Source: UBA3774 sp045600025 (GTDB lineage: Bacteria > Bacillota > Clostridia > Lachnospirales > Lachnospiraceae). Taken from it: a stretch of 64,000 nucleotides of DNA. Numbering within the stretch: the stretch's first letter is position 1; every line of letters begins with the position of its first letter. Shown here in pieces: positions 17,611-26,857 of the stretch. Where the stretch lies: assembly GCA_045600025.1 (NCBI GenBank), contig JAZRXC010000037.1:1-64000 (forward strand), given 5' to 3'. The notes under the pieces were generated by a model. That model was not told the origin of the DNA. It did no database searches and saw nothing but the letters and a program-made list of their open reading frames with translations. Position numbers and translations under genes: made by a program.

Positions 17611-17615
17611 TAATC

Positions 17616-18983
17616 ATGTCCGTGACATACACACAGGAGTTACCGGTGCTATATGATGCCGATGTACTCGTTATCGGAGCCGGCCCTGCAGGCATAGGTG
17701 CTGCCATATCCGCAGCAAGAAACGGTGCAAATACCGTAGTATTTGATATTCACGGATGCGTGGGCGGAATGGCCACTATCGGTCTGATAGGTCCGTTCAT
17801 GACAAGCTATGATGCATCATGCAAGAACATGATCATCAGAGGTATTTTTGAAGAATTGGAAAATAAGATGATAGCAGTTGGCAAAGCCGTTGATCCCGCA
17901 ACAGTCAGGAACGAGGGCAGATATGCCAGCTTCTTTCATATTGGACATAATAACGTAGGACCTTTTGACAGACAGTATCTTAAGCTTTTTGCTACAAGAC
18001 TGATAATCGAATCCGGAGCCAAGCTCCTGCTTCACACTCAGTTCATAGATGTTCTGAAGGAAGGCAATAAGATCACCGGTGTTGTTGTTGCAAACAAAGA
18101 CGGCATGGGAGTGATTAAAGCAAAGCAGTTCGTTGACTGCACAGGCGATGCTGATGTAGCTGCAAAAGCCGGTGTTAATTACGAACTCGGCGATTCAATA
18201 ACAGGTAATATGCAGCCCATGAGTATGTTCCTCAGAGTATCTCATGTTGACTCACAGCAGGTTGAAAAGGAAATGCGCGAGCATTCCGCAGAAATCAGAC
18301 CTTTCTTCGGACCGTACAGCTGGCTGATTAAGGAAAAGGCTGAAGATTGGGGAGATTTCCCGAGAGGAGAGGTATGCGTATTCGGCGATGTTGAGGAGGA
18401 TGAATTCAGACTCAACGTAACCAGAATACTGAATGCCGACGGCACCAAGACAGAAGACCTCACAAGAGCGGAGATCGAAGGACTTGAGCAGGCACACAGA
18501 GTATTCAACTTCATGAAGAAGAACGCAAAGGGCTTTGAAAATGCCCGCCTTGCTGAGATCGCAGACACTATCGGTATCCGCGAGACAAGACATATCGAGG
18601 GCGAATACAGACTCTCAGGTGATGAGGTCGCTAACTGCGTAGTTCAGCCTGATGCAATCGCATGTATGGCAACAAATATGGATAATCACAACCTTAATGA
18701 TCCGGGCGGATCACTGATGCCTCCTACAAAGGGAGAGTATTTCGGCGTTCCTTACCTGTGCCTTGTAGCCAAGGGCGTTGATAACCTGTTGGTAGCAGGA
18801 CGTGCTATTTCCGCAGATCCTATAGCAGCATCGGCAACACGTATGATGCCTTGCTGTATGGCATTCGGCCAGGCCGCCGGAACTGCCGCAGCAATAGCTT
18901 TTAAGAATAATCAGAAGCCGAAGGAAGTAGACGTTCAGGTACTCAGACAGACACTGAAAGATCAAGGCGCATTTGTAGGCTGA
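17616..18983 (+). CDS. FAD-dependent oxidoreductase 3
   Basis: A 455-residue flavoprotein of the PF12831-like family, without the discoidin extension of FAD1/2. Motifs: VLVIGAGPAGIGAAISAARNG, VGGMATIGLIGPFMTSYD, FVDCTGDADVAAKAG, GIRETRHIEGEYRL, LLVAGRAISADPIAASATRM and QAAGTAAAIA. The family D-x-H is Asp356-Asn-His358. The start is placed at 17616 because GGAAGGAG sits five bases upstream. It is the first of five flavoprotein genes behind the importer and is probably transcribed with it through the stem-loop at 17517. It is predicted cytoplasmic; a sugar-type hydroxyl substrate is inferred from context. Confidence 0.82.
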   Translation: MSVTYTQELPVLYDADVLVIGAGPAGIGAAISAARNGANTVVFDIHGCVGGMATIGLIGPFMTSYDASCKNMIIRGIFEELENKMIAVGKAVDPATVRNEGRYASFFHIGHNNVGPFDRQYLKLFATRLIIESGAKLLLHTQFIDVLKEGNKITGVVVANKDGMGVIKAKQFVDCTGDADVAAKAGVNYELGDSITGNMQPMSMFLRVSHVDSQQVEKEMREHSAEIRPFFGPYSWLIKEKAEDWGDFPRGEVCVFGDVEEDEFRLNVTRILNADGTKTEDLTRAEIEGLEQAHRVFNFMKKNAKGFENARLAEIADTIGIRETRHIEGEYRLSGDEVANCVVQPDAIACMATNMDNHNLNDPGGSLMPPTKGEYFGVPYLCLVAKGVDNLLVAGRAISADPIAASATRMMPCCMAFGQAAGTAAAIAFKNNQKPKEVDVQVLRQTLKDQGAFVG

Positions 18984-19011
18984 TAAATTAAAGATAAGAG
19001 GCATTTTGGAG

Positions 19012-20316
19012 ATGAGTAGCGTAGAGTATAACAAGAAGATCGAAGTAATCGGCGAGTACGATGTAATCGTTGCGGGCGCAGGCCCTGCCGGTATGTGCGC
19101 AGCAGTAGCAGCAGCAAGACTCGGCGCTAAGGTAGCACTTGTAGAAAGATTTGGTGTTATCGGCGGTAATCTTTCCGTAGGACATGTAGGTCCTATCTTA
19201 GGAGAAGTAGGAAAAGGCACCATGACATCTGAAGTCATGAAGTTCCTTGATGTTGAGGACAACGATTGGGAAGGCTGGCATGCCAAGGCACACGATATGG
19301 AGCTCGGCAAGATTCTTCTCGCCAATTTTGTGAACCATGAGAATATAACCGTATATCTTCAGACGGCAGTTGCGGATGCGATAAAAGACGGTGACCGCAT
19401 AACCGGCCTTGTTCTTGCAACCAAGGAAGGCATGAAAGCCATCGAAGGCAAGGTTGTTATCGATTCGACAGGCGATGGCGACGTAGCTTATGCAGCAGGC
19501 GCCATCATAGAGAAGGGCAGAGACGAAGACGGACTTATGCAGCCCGCCACTCTTGAGTTCACTATTGATAACATTGACGAAGAAAAAGCAGTTACCTGCG
19601 TAGGTGACATCGATGATGTTCAGCTTGGAGGTGAGAGATTCCTTGATTTCTGCAAGAGAAAAGCAGACGAGGGAGTTATTCCGGCTCACCTTGCAGCGGT
19701 AAGACTTCATCCGACAGTATATAAGGGACAGCGCCAGGTAAATACAACTCAGGCCAACTATATCGACAGCACCAAGGTGCCGGATATATACAAGGCAGAG
19801 ATTGAGCTTCGCAACCAGATTCCGATACTTATGGAATTCTTCCACAAATATTTGCCCGGTTACGAAAATTGCCAGCTTATATCTTCCGGAGATACCGTAG
19901 GCATCAGAGAGTCCAGAAGAGTTATGGGCGAATACAAGCTGACCGAGCTTGATCTGCTCGAAGGAAAGACATTTGATGACGTAATCGTGCACAAGGCAAG
20001 GTTCTTTGTAGATATTCACAACCCCGCAGGCGCAGGCCAGGCTGAAGCCAAGATAAAAAGCGCCGAGCCTTACGATATTCCTTACCGTTCACTTATACCG
20101 TTACAGATTGATGGTCTTATTACCGCAGGCAGATGCATATCCGGTACACACAAGGCGCACGCTTCATACAGAGTTATGACTATCTGCATGGCTATGGGTC
20201 AGGCAGCCGGTACTGCAGCGGCAATCTGCGCGGCCGAAGGCACGCTCCCCAGAAATCTTGATGTAAAGAAGCTGCAGGATTCACTGAAAGCTCAGGGCGT
20301 TGATCTGTTCTATTAA
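19012..20316 (+). CDS. FAD-dependent oxidoreductase 4
   Basis: A 434-residue member of the same flavoprotein set: VIVAGAGPAGMCAAVAAARLG, FGVIGGNLSVGHVGPILG, VIDSTGDGDVAYAAGA, GIRESRRVMGEYKL, ITAGRCISGTHKAHASYRVM and QAAGTAAAIC. The D-x-H is Asp334-Ile-His336 followed by NPAGAGQ. ATG 19012 is preferred over TTG 19006, because AGAGG is then ten bases upstream rather than four, but the choice is not certain. It lacks the GGMAT motif of its relatives and has GGNLS, so its substrate or redox partner may differ. It follows FAD3 by 28 bases. Confidence 0.8.
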   Translation: MSSVEYNKKIEVIGEYDVIVAGAGPAGMCAAVAAARLGAKVALVERFGVIGGNLSVGHVGPILGEVGKGTMTSEVMKFLDVEDNDWEGWHAKAHDMELGKILLANFVNHENITVYLQTAVADAIKDGDRITGLVLATKEGMKAIEGKVVIDSTGDGDVAYAAGAIIEKGRDEDGLMQPATLEFTIDNIDEEKAVTCVGDIDDVQLGGERFLDFCKRKADEGVIPAHLAAVRLHPTVYKGQRQVNTTQANYIDSTKVPDIYKAEIELRNQIPILMEFFHKYLPGYENCQLISSGDTVGIRESRRVMGEYKLTELDLLEGKTFDDVIVHKARFFVDIHNPAGAGQAEAKIKSAEPYDIPYRSLIPLQIDGLITAGRCISGTHKAHASYRVMTICMAMGQAAGTAAAICAAEGTLPRNLDVKKLQDSLKAQGVDLFY

Positions 20317-20336
20317 AACTATTCAGAGGGAAATAT

Positions 20337-21632
20337 ATGAGAAGCATTTCATTTTCCAAAAATGTTGAAGTAAAAGAAGACTATGATGTAATAGTTGTCG
20401 GCGGCGGTCCCTCCGGATTTATTGCCGCGATAGCAGCCGCAAGAAGCGGAGCGAAGACTGCCATCATCGAGCAGTATGGCTTTCTCGGCGGCATGGCAAC
20501 CGCAGGCATGGTTGCGCCCATCAGTGTGTGCTGCTTTGACGGCCAGCTGATTCAGGGGGGCATTCATTGGGAATTCATCAAGCGCCTTGAAGAAATCGGC
20601 GGCGCTAAAGTCGAACTCCCCGTCGGCAATATTTCATTTGACCCTGAAAAATATAAGCTCATGGCTTCACGTATGCTGGATGAGGCAGGAGTAAAGCAGT
20701 ATCTTTACACCTCATTTATTGATTGCACCACAGAGGACGGCGTAATCAAAGAAGTTATTATTAACAACAAAGAAGGTCTGTCCGCTCTCAGCGCAAAGGT
20801 ATTTATTGACGGAACCGGTGACGGTGATCTGGCATATAAGGCCGGAGTACCCATGCAGGAAAGCGACGGCATGTGTCAGCCCTGTTCACTTATATTCTGC
20901 ATCGGCGGAATTGATTTTGCTGCATTCCCCAAGATGCACCATGCAATCCCCGGTGAAAACATGCACCTTGAAGCAATCAGAGACGTACTGTCAGAGCTTA
21001 AAGATAAAATCGATATACCCACATATGGCGGACCTTGGTTCTGCTACATGATGAATGAGAGCACGGTTCTGGTAAATATGACCAGAAGATTTGTGGACAA
21101 TCTGAACGAAGAAGAATTTACAAAGGCCACAAAGGAGCTCCGCGAGGAGGCTTATCAGCTGGTTGAAATCATGAAAAAATATGTGAAGGGCTGCGAGAAT
21201 GCTGAGCTTATGTATACTGCCCCGCAGACCGGTGTACGCGAGAGCAGACACATCATCGGCGCGCACATTCTGACCGGTGATGAGTTCATGAGCGGCTATC
21301 ATTTTGAAGATGCGGTAGGAAGAAGCTCACATCCGATTGACATTCATTCGGCACAGTCCGCTAATCAGAGATGCTCATTCCTGTCCACCGCAGGCTATAT
21401 TCCTTACAGCTCCTTATATGCAAATGATTTCCCCAACCTGCTCGTTCCCTGCAGAGCATTTTCAGCAGACAGAGTAGCATTTGCATCCTGCAGAGTACAG
21501 GCACCGCTTATGGGACTCGGTCAGGCAGCGGGATTTGCGGCAGGCATGGCAGTCGCAGCAGGCATATCCGTAGCAGATATCGACACCTGCGAGCTGCGCA
21601 AGAAACTGACGGACATAGGAGCTGTCATCTAA
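20337..21632 (+). CDS. FAD-dependent oxidoreductase 5
   Basis: A 431-residue flavoprotein of the set: VIVVGGGPSGFIAAIAAARSG, FLGGMATAGMVAPISVCCFD, FIDGTGDGDLAYKAG, GVRESRHIIGAHIL, LLVPCRAFSADRVAFASCRVQ and QAAGFAAGMA. The D-x-H is Asp335-Ile-His337. The FAD-contacting C-terminal motif reads PCRAFS where the others read AGRAIS/AGRCIS, and the final AGTAA is AGFAA, so this copy has drifted most. It starts 20 bases after FAD4 (GAGGGAAATAT before ATG). The 85-base gap after it is the longest between flavoprotein genes of this operon and holds a repeat pair. Confidence 0.8.
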   Translation: MRSISFSKNVEVKEDYDVIVVGGGPSGFIAAIAAARSGAKTAIIEQYGFLGGMATAGMVAPISVCCFDGQLIQGGIHWEFIKRLEEIGGAKVELPVGNISFDPEKYKLMASRMLDEAGVKQYLYTSFIDCTTEDGVIKEVIINNKEGLSALSAKVFIDGTGDGDLAYKAGVPMQESDGMCQPCSLIFCIGGIDFAAFPKMHHAIPGENMHLEAIRDVLSELKDKIDIPTYGGPWFCYMMNESTVLVNMTRRFVDNLNEEEFTKATKELREEAYQLVEIMKKYVKGCENAELMYTAPQTGVRESRHIIGAHILTGDEFMSGYHFEDAVGRSSHPIDIHSAQSANQRCSFLSTAGYIPYSSLYANDFPNLLVPCRAFSADRVAFASCRVQAPLMGLGQAAGFAAGMAVAAGISVADIDTCELRKKLTDIGAVI

Positions 21633-21647
21633 CCAAGTGTTATACCG

Positions 21648-21682
21648 TAGGCATACGGACAATAATAAATTAGGCATACGGA
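21648..21682 (+). repeat. Direct repeat pair TAGGCATACGGA in the FAD5-FAD6 gap
   Basis: TAGGCATACGGA occurs at 21648-21659 and 21671-21682, 23 bases apart. The first copy also lies in a small hairpin, CCGTA-GGCA-TACGG, and the second in AGGC-ATACGGA-GCCT. Binding site or RNA structure cannot be told apart by eye. Confidence 0.5.
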
Positions 21683-21717
21683 GCCTTTAATCCGCTTTCT
21701 TCTAAAGGAGGCAAAAA

Positions 21718-23130
21718 ATGCAGAAAGATTTTAAAGAGGTTGATATCCTCGTAGTGGGCGCCGGTCCCGGCGGACTTAGCTTTGCAATTGCAGCAGCAAG
21801 ACAGGGCGCAAAGGTTATGTTAGTTGAGAAAAACGGATATCTCGGCGGACAGCTTGCTATGGGTCTTCCGCTTTTGGGATATCTTGACAGAGACGGAAAT
21901 CCGGTTATCGGCGGTATCGCACAGGAATTCATCGATGAGCTTAAAAAGCTCGATGGAGCAAGCGATCATTTTTACTGCCCTATGCACGGGTCAGAGACTA
22001 TTTACGACGATGAGCTCTTTAAGATTGTTGCTTTCAAGAAGGCTCAGGAAGCCGGAATAGACATCCTCCTTTACTCACAGGTAATCGATGTAAATACCGA
22101 TAACGGCCGCATCGATACTGTTACCGTATTCGGTAAATCACACAAGATTGAAGTAAAGGCAAAGATTTACGTAGATGCAACCGGAGACGGCGACATCGGT
22201 TATATGGCAGGCGCTCATTATGAGAAGGGCAACAACGGCAACGGTCAGCTTCAGCCTCCGACACTTATGTGTACAATCGAAGGCGTAGATATCGACAAGG
22301 TTATCGCTGATGTTGAAGCTCATCCCGATGAGATGGAGCTCTGTCCTACGATTGAAGTAATGCCCGGCTATGACGCTGAGTACTTCAGCTGGAACCACGA
22401 TTTCCACATTCTTGTTGGATACAGAAAGCGCTTCAAGGAGCTCAGAGATAAGGGCCTTATGCCTGTTGACAGAGATACTTTAATCTACATCAGCACTATG
22501 CGTCCCGGCACAGTTAACCTTAACTGCACACGCCACTGCGGCATAGACGGAAGTGATGTAAATGATCTTACCAAGGCAACTATCGAAGGACATTATCAGA
22601 ACGTTGAACTCGTTAAAATCCTTCGTCAGTATTTCCCCGGATTTGAGAATTGCCGCATCACTCGTTTCTATCCTTTCCTTGGCGTAAGAGAGTCAAGGAG
22701 ATTTGAAGGTATCAGAAGACTGACTGAGGATGATGTAATGAATGCAAATATTCCCGAGGATTCAGTCGGACTCGGTTCATACATGATTGATATTCACGCA
22801 TCTACCGAAGACGGCACTATCGTTAAGAAGATTCTTCCTTACGGACTTCCTTACGGTATGTCAGTATCAAGTGATTTTGACAACCTTATGTTCTCAGGAC
22901 GTTGTGCTTCAATGGATTCTGTTGCAATGTCAAGTCTCAGAGTTATGCCTCCGCTCATGGTTCTCGGCGAAGGTGCCGGCGTAGGCGCTGCTCTTGCAGT
23001 AAAGAAGGGCATTGATCCTGCACAGGTAGATCCTCAGGAAATCAGAACCATATTAAGAGCACAGGGCGTACAGCTTGAGGAGATTCCTAATCCTTGCCGT
23101 CCTGCAGCATACTACAGCAGACAGAAATAA
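21718..23130 (+). CDS. FAD-dependent oxidoreductase 6
   Basis: A 470-residue member of the flavoprotein set: ILVVGAGPGGLSFAIAAARQG, YLGGQLAMGLPLLGYLD, YVDATGDGDIGYMAGA, GVRESRRFEGIRRL, LMFSGRCASMDSVAMSSLRVM and GAGVGAALA in place of QAAGTAA. The D-x-H is Asp358-Ile-His360. TCTAAAGGAGGCAAAAA before ATG is the strongest ribosome site of the flavoprotein genes, and together with the preceding 85-base repeat-bearing gap it suggests separate control of expression. Cytoplasmic; the substrate is unknown but probably a carbohydrate. Confidence 0.8.
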   Translation: MQKDFKEVDILVVGAGPGGLSFAIAAARQGAKVMLVEKNGYLGGQLAMGLPLLGYLDRDGNPVIGGIAQEFIDELKKLDGASDHFYCPMHGSETIYDDELFKIVAFKKAQEAGIDILLYSQVIDVNTDNGRIDTVTVFGKSHKIEVKAKIYVDATGDGDIGYMAGAHYEKGNNGNGQLQPPTLMCTIEGVDIDKVIADVEAHPDEMELCPTIEVMPGYDAEYFSWNHDFHILVGYRKRFKELRDKGLMPVDRDTLIYISTMRPGTVNLNCTRHCGIDGSDVNDLTKATIEGHYQNVELVKILRQYFPGFENCRITRFYPFLGVRESRRFEGIRRLTEDDVMNANIPEDSVGLGSYMIDIHASTEDGTIVKKILPYGLPYGMSVSSDFDNLMFSGRCASMDSVAMSSLRVMPPLMVLGEGAGVGAALAVKKGIDPAQVDPQEIRTILRAQGVQLEEIPNPCRPAAYYSRQK

Positions 23131-23143
23131 CCAGAGGTAATTA

Positions 23144-23833
23144 ATGGGATACGGAGCAAGAGAAGGCTTATACAGCAGAATACCGAAATACGACAGTGAC
23201 GGTAATCTTATATTTTCATTTAAGGATTGCATACAGGCAATATGGATTAACATGTTTCCTTTAATGAAGGCAAATTGGTGCTTTCTCTTGTTCTGTATCC
23301 CTATTGTAACTATTCCGGCCGCATTTACGTGCCTGTACGGTGTATGCACGGATATAATTAATAACAGAACAACAAAAGTTTTTAAAACATTTATTCAGAT
23401 TTTCAAAACAGAATGGCTCCACTCAATTGCGATAGGTATTCCCGCAATGCTTCTTCTGGCGATGGGAGCGCAGAGTGCAATTTTCTACTACGGAAAGCTG
23501 GGTGAGACAAAATTTTGGCTTCTTCCGGCATGCTTTACATGTGCATTGCTTCTGCTTCTTCTCATGATGCTACCCATGATTCATATAATGCTTGCCAGAG
23601 TGGACGTACCTGCTAAGACGGCAGTTAAGAATTCTGTTTTTATTGCAATACTGAAGGTGAGATATACGCTTCCGGCAGCGGCTATCGGCATACTTGTAAC
23701 ATATCTTCAAGTACGTTATTTGATATTTGCGATACCGGTATTATTTTTAGTCGGAGTATCAATCCCGGTTATGATTAAATCTTATTTGGACATGAACGCA
23801 ATCCAGCAGGTTATACTGCCTGAGGGTTGGTAA
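23144..23833 (+). CDS. YesL-like (DUF624) membrane protein
   Basis: A 229-residue integral membrane protein with about five hydrophobic segments (for example WCFLLFCIPIVTIPAAFTCL, then AIGIPAMLLLAMGAQ, CALLLLLLMMLPMIHIML and FAIPVLFLVGVSIPVM). It resembles YesL of the DUF624 family, which sits beside LplB/YtcP-type importers and pectin-degradation genes in Bacilli and Clostridia. Its role is unproven; an accessory to sugar uptake is the common guess. It is embedded between two flavoprotein genes with 13- and 18-base gaps, so it is clearly part of the operon. Confidence 0.7.
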   Translation: MGYGAREGLYSRIPKYDSDGNLIFSFKDCIQAIWINMFPLMKANWCFLLFCIPIVTIPAAFTCLYGVCTDIINNRTTKVFKTFIQIFKTEWLHSIAIGIPAMLLLAMGAQSAIFYYGKLGETKFWLLPACFTCALLLLLLMMLPMIHIMLARVDVPAKTAVKNSVFIAILKVRYTLPAAAIGILVTYLQVRYLIFAIPVLFLVGVSIPVMIKSYLDMNAIQQVILPEGW

Positions 23834-23851
23834 ATAAATCGGAGGGGCATT

Positions 23852-25225
23852 ATGGAATACAGTAAAAAAATCGAAAAAGAAATTAAGACGCAGGTTCTGG
23901 TTATCGGTGCCGGCATGGCCGGCTTCGGAAGCGCTGTTGCCGCAGCAAGATCCGGAATGAAGACGTTGATAATAGACAGAAATGCGGTAATGGGCGGCAT
24001 GGCCACCTCAGGTCTTGTCGGTCCTTTCATGACCTGCTATGACAATGATGCAACTGAGCAGGTAGTAAAGGGAATATTTGATGAACTGTGCATTCGTACT
24101 GAAGCTGCCGGCGGCGCTATCCACCCGTCAAAAGTTGATGGTATGACAACATACAGCTCATATTTCCAGAAGAGCCACTGCCATGTAACTCCTTTCACCT
24201 CGGAGATTCTCGAAGTTGTTATGGAGCAAATGGTTCTTGAAGCCGGCGCGCAGATTCTGTATGAGGCACAGCTTATTGACACCATAGTTGAAGACGGAAA
24301 GATTAAGAAAATCGTAGTTGCCTTAAAGGAAGGCCTTGCAACTATCGAAGCGGATATTTTCATCGATTGCACAGGTGATGCGGATGTGGCATATATGTCA
24401 GGCGTTCCCACTGTATTCGGCGATGTCGAGTCCGGAAATGCTCAGCCGTGCTCACTGTTCTTTGAGGTCGGAAATATCGATAGAGACGTATACGTAGGCG
24501 AACTCGAGCGCAGAAAAGCTGAAGGCCAGCTCGGTGTTCCCGCAAAGTGCTGCTGGTACTGGCTCGTAGACGAAGGAAAAGCCGACGGAACCTGGAGAAT
24601 AGACAGAGATGAAATCGGTAACTACGAGACAAATATTCCCGGCAGATGGAAGATCAACTGCAGCAGAATGGCAGGAGTTGATGCTACCAAGGCAGAAGAG
24701 AGAACTAAAGCAATCATCGAAGGCAGAAAGCAGGTTCTTGAAATCGCGGACTTCATGAGAAAGAGAGTTCCCGGCTGTGAGAACATGCAGATTCTTGAAA
24801 TAGCCAATTCACTTGGAGTAAGAGAGACTCGTCATATCGAAGGCGAATACACACTTACAACTGATGACATTATGAGCCGCAAGAATTTCGAAGACGCGAT
24901 CTGCACATTTGCATATGCAGTTGATATTCACAATTCAACCGGCGGCGGTGTTGCATTTACCTGCGTTGACCGCTATTACAACATTCCGTACAGATGCCTC
25001 GTGCCCAAGAAGATTGATAACCTTCTTGTAGCGGGAAGATGCATCTCCGGCACATCCGGTGCAGCGGCAAGCTACAGAGTAATGCCCAGCTGCGTAGTAA
25101 CCGGTGAAGCTGCAGGAACAGCCGCAGCAATTGCAATTAATAGTGGCAAGAATCCTAAGGACATCGACACCAAACTCCTTCAGGAGACCTTAATTAAGAA
25201 CGGCAACGTAATAAAACTTTTATAA
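23852..25225 (+). CDS. FAD-dependent oxidoreductase 7
   Basis: A 457-residue flavoprotein closest by eye to FAD3: VLVIGAGMAGFGSAVAAARSG, VMGGMATSGLVGPFMTCYD, FIDCTGDADVAYMSG, GVRETRHIEGEYTL, LLVAGRCISGTSGAAASYRVM and EAAGTAAAIA. The D-x-H is Asp358-Ile-His360 in AVDIHNSTGGG. The shared GPFMT[SC]YD and RETRHIEGEY stretches with FAD3 indicate recent common origin, yet the two genes are separated by four others, so this is not a simple tandem duplicate. ATCGGAGGGGCATT precedes ATG. It is followed after 13 bases by the mannitol-dehydrogenase-type gene. Confidence 0.82.
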   Translation: MEYSKKIEKEIKTQVLVIGAGMAGFGSAVAAARSGMKTLIIDRNAVMGGMATSGLVGPFMTCYDNDATEQVVKGIFDELCIRTEAAGGAIHPSKVDGMTTYSSYFQKSHCHVTPFTSEILEVVMEQMVLEAGAQILYEAQLIDTIVEDGKIKKIVVALKEGLATIEADIFIDCTGDADVAYMSGVPTVFGDVESGNAQPCSLFFEVGNIDRDVYVGELERRKAEGQLGVPAKCCWYWLVDEGKADGTWRIDRDEIGNYETNIPGRWKINCSRMAGVDATKAEERTKAIIEGRKQVLEIADFMRKRVPGCENMQILEIANSLGVRETRHIEGEYTLTTDDIMSRKNFEDAICTFAYAVDIHNSTGGGVAFTCVDRYYNIPYRCLVPKKIDNLLVAGRCISGTSGAAASYRVMPSCVVTGEAAGTAAAIAINSGKNPKDIDTKLLQETLIKNGNVIKLL

Positions 25226-25238
25226 TCAGGAGCATATA

Positions 25239-26840
25239 ATGAAATTAACCTTAAGCGGTATTGAAGAAAAAGAATTATGGGAGAAGAGCGGAATCGTTCT
25301 TCCAAAGTATGACGTAAAAGCTGTAAGAGAAAAGACACTGGAAGCACCTACCTGGGCGCATTTCGGAATCGGAAATATTTTCCGTATTTTCATCGGAGGT
25401 ATAGCTGAAAAGCTCCTCAATGAAGGCGCTGCAGACAGAGGTATCGTATGCTGCGAGACCTTTGATACAGATATCGTAGATAAAATATACAAGCCCTTTG
25501 ACAGTCTCGGAATCAACGTTATTCTTAACGGCGACGGACGCAGGGATATCAGCGTTATGGGAGCACTGTGCGATCCGATTAAAGCACTTCCCGGATTTCC
25601 CGAGGACTGGACCGAGCTTAAGAGAGTATTCACTTCACCGAGCCTTCAGATGATAAGCTGCACCATCACCGAAAAGGGTTACGCACTCCGTAATTCAGAC
25701 GGCGAAGTATTCGGATTCGTACAGAAGGATTTCGAAAACGGTCCCGAAGCTCCCGGCTGTGCTATGGGCATTATCACAGCAATGCTCCTTGAGAGATTCA
25801 AAGCAGGAGCAGCCCCTCTGGCACTTGTTTCCATGGACAACTGCTCCCAGAACGGCAAGAACTTCAGAAATTCAGTTGTGGAAATGGCAACCGAATGGGT
25901 TAACAGAGGATTTGCAGGCAAGGATTTCCTTGAATACGTCTCCGATGAATCAAAAGTATCCTTCCCTTGGACTATGATAGATAAGATCACCCCGAGACCC
26001 AGCGAGGAGATCGCTGCCGATCTTGAAGCCGCAGGCGTAGAGAATATGCAGCCGGTTATCACAGGAAAGAGAACATACATCGCACCTTTCCAGAATGCAG
26101 AGGGGCCTCAGTATCTTGTTATCGAGGACAGCTTCCCTAACGGAAGACCTGCGCTTGAGAAAGCCGGTGTTTTCATGACTGACAGAGATACGGTAAATAA
26201 ATCCGAGCGTATGAAGGTTACGGTTTGCCTTAACCCTATTCATTCAGCTCTCGGAACTTACGGATGCCTGCTCGGTTATACACTTTTCTCAGATCAGATG
26301 AAAGACCCTGATTCTATCAGATTGGGTAATCTTGTTGGCTCAGAAGGTATGAAGGTTGTTCCGGATCCCGTTATCCTTTCACCGAAGGAATTCCTCCGCG
26401 AGTGCATGGAAGAGAGATTCCCGAACCCTTACCTTGGTGATACCGTTCAGCGTCTTGTAACAGATATTTCCCAGGGTGTTTCGATTCGTTTCGGTGAGAC
26501 TACAAAGGCTTATATGAAGGAGTTCGGAACTGCGGCAGAGCTTCGCGGAATCCCCTATGCTATAGCAGGATGGCTCAGATATATTCTTGCAATAGATGAT
26601 GAAGGAAATGCATTTGAACTTTCTCCTGATCCGATGAATGACGAGATGCAGGAAAAACTCAAAGACATCGTAGTAGGTGATCCCGATACATTAAAGGATC
26701 AATTGAAGCCTATCTTAAGCAATAAGAATATATTCGGTGTTGATTATTACGAAGCCGGTATCGGCGAAAAGATTGAAGATCTCTTCAGAAGAATGATTGC
26801 AGGCAAGGGCGCAGTCAGAAAAGTTCTGAGTGAAGTATAA
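25239..26840 (+). CDS. Mannitol dehydrogenase-family protein (UxuB/MtlK-like)
   Basis: A 533-residue polyol-specific long-chain dehydrogenase. The N-terminal NAD motif is AHFGIGNIFRIFIGG, SMDNCSQNGKNF is a substrate-side motif, and the catalytic K-x5-N-x2-H signature is present in MKVTVCLNPIHSALG. Relatives reduce fructuronate or tagaturonate to hexonates (UxuB, UxaB) or oxidise mannitol and arabitol with NAD. Neighbouring kinases and flavoproteins suggest it interconverts a keto-sugar or keto-acid product and its polyol/hexonate. ATCAGGAGCATATA precedes ATG. Substrate direction cannot be read from sequence. Confidence 0.87.
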   Translation: MKLTLSGIEEKELWEKSGIVLPKYDVKAVREKTLEAPTWAHFGIGNIFRIFIGGIAEKLLNEGAADRGIVCCETFDTDIVDKIYKPFDSLGINVILNGDGRRDISVMGALCDPIKALPGFPEDWTELKRVFTSPSLQMISCTITEKGYALRNSDGEVFGFVQKDFENGPEAPGCAMGIITAMLLERFKAGAAPLALVSMDNCSQNGKNFRNSVVEMATEWVNRGFAGKDFLEYVSDESKVSFPWTMIDKITPRPSEEIAADLEAAGVENMQPVITGKRTYIAPFQNAEGPQYLVIEDSFPNGRPALEKAGVFMTDRDTVNKSERMKVTVCLNPIHSALGTYGCLLGYTLFSDQMKDPDSIRLGNLVGSEGMKVVPDPVILSPKEFLRECMEERFPNPYLGDTVQRLVTDISQGVSIRFGETTKAYMKEFGTAAELRGIPYAIAGWLRYILAIDDEGNAFELSPDPMNDEMQEKLKDIVVGDPDTLKDQLKPILSNKNIFGVDYYEAGIGEKIEDLFRRMIAGKGAVRKVLSEV

Positions 26841-26857
26841 AAAAAGGAGTGGCAAAT

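Noticed and set aside
19198..20019. Reverse-strand open frame of 273 codons inside FAD4
   Set aside because: Long only because the FAD4 codons leave few stops in that frame; the forward strand encodes a clear flavoprotein.
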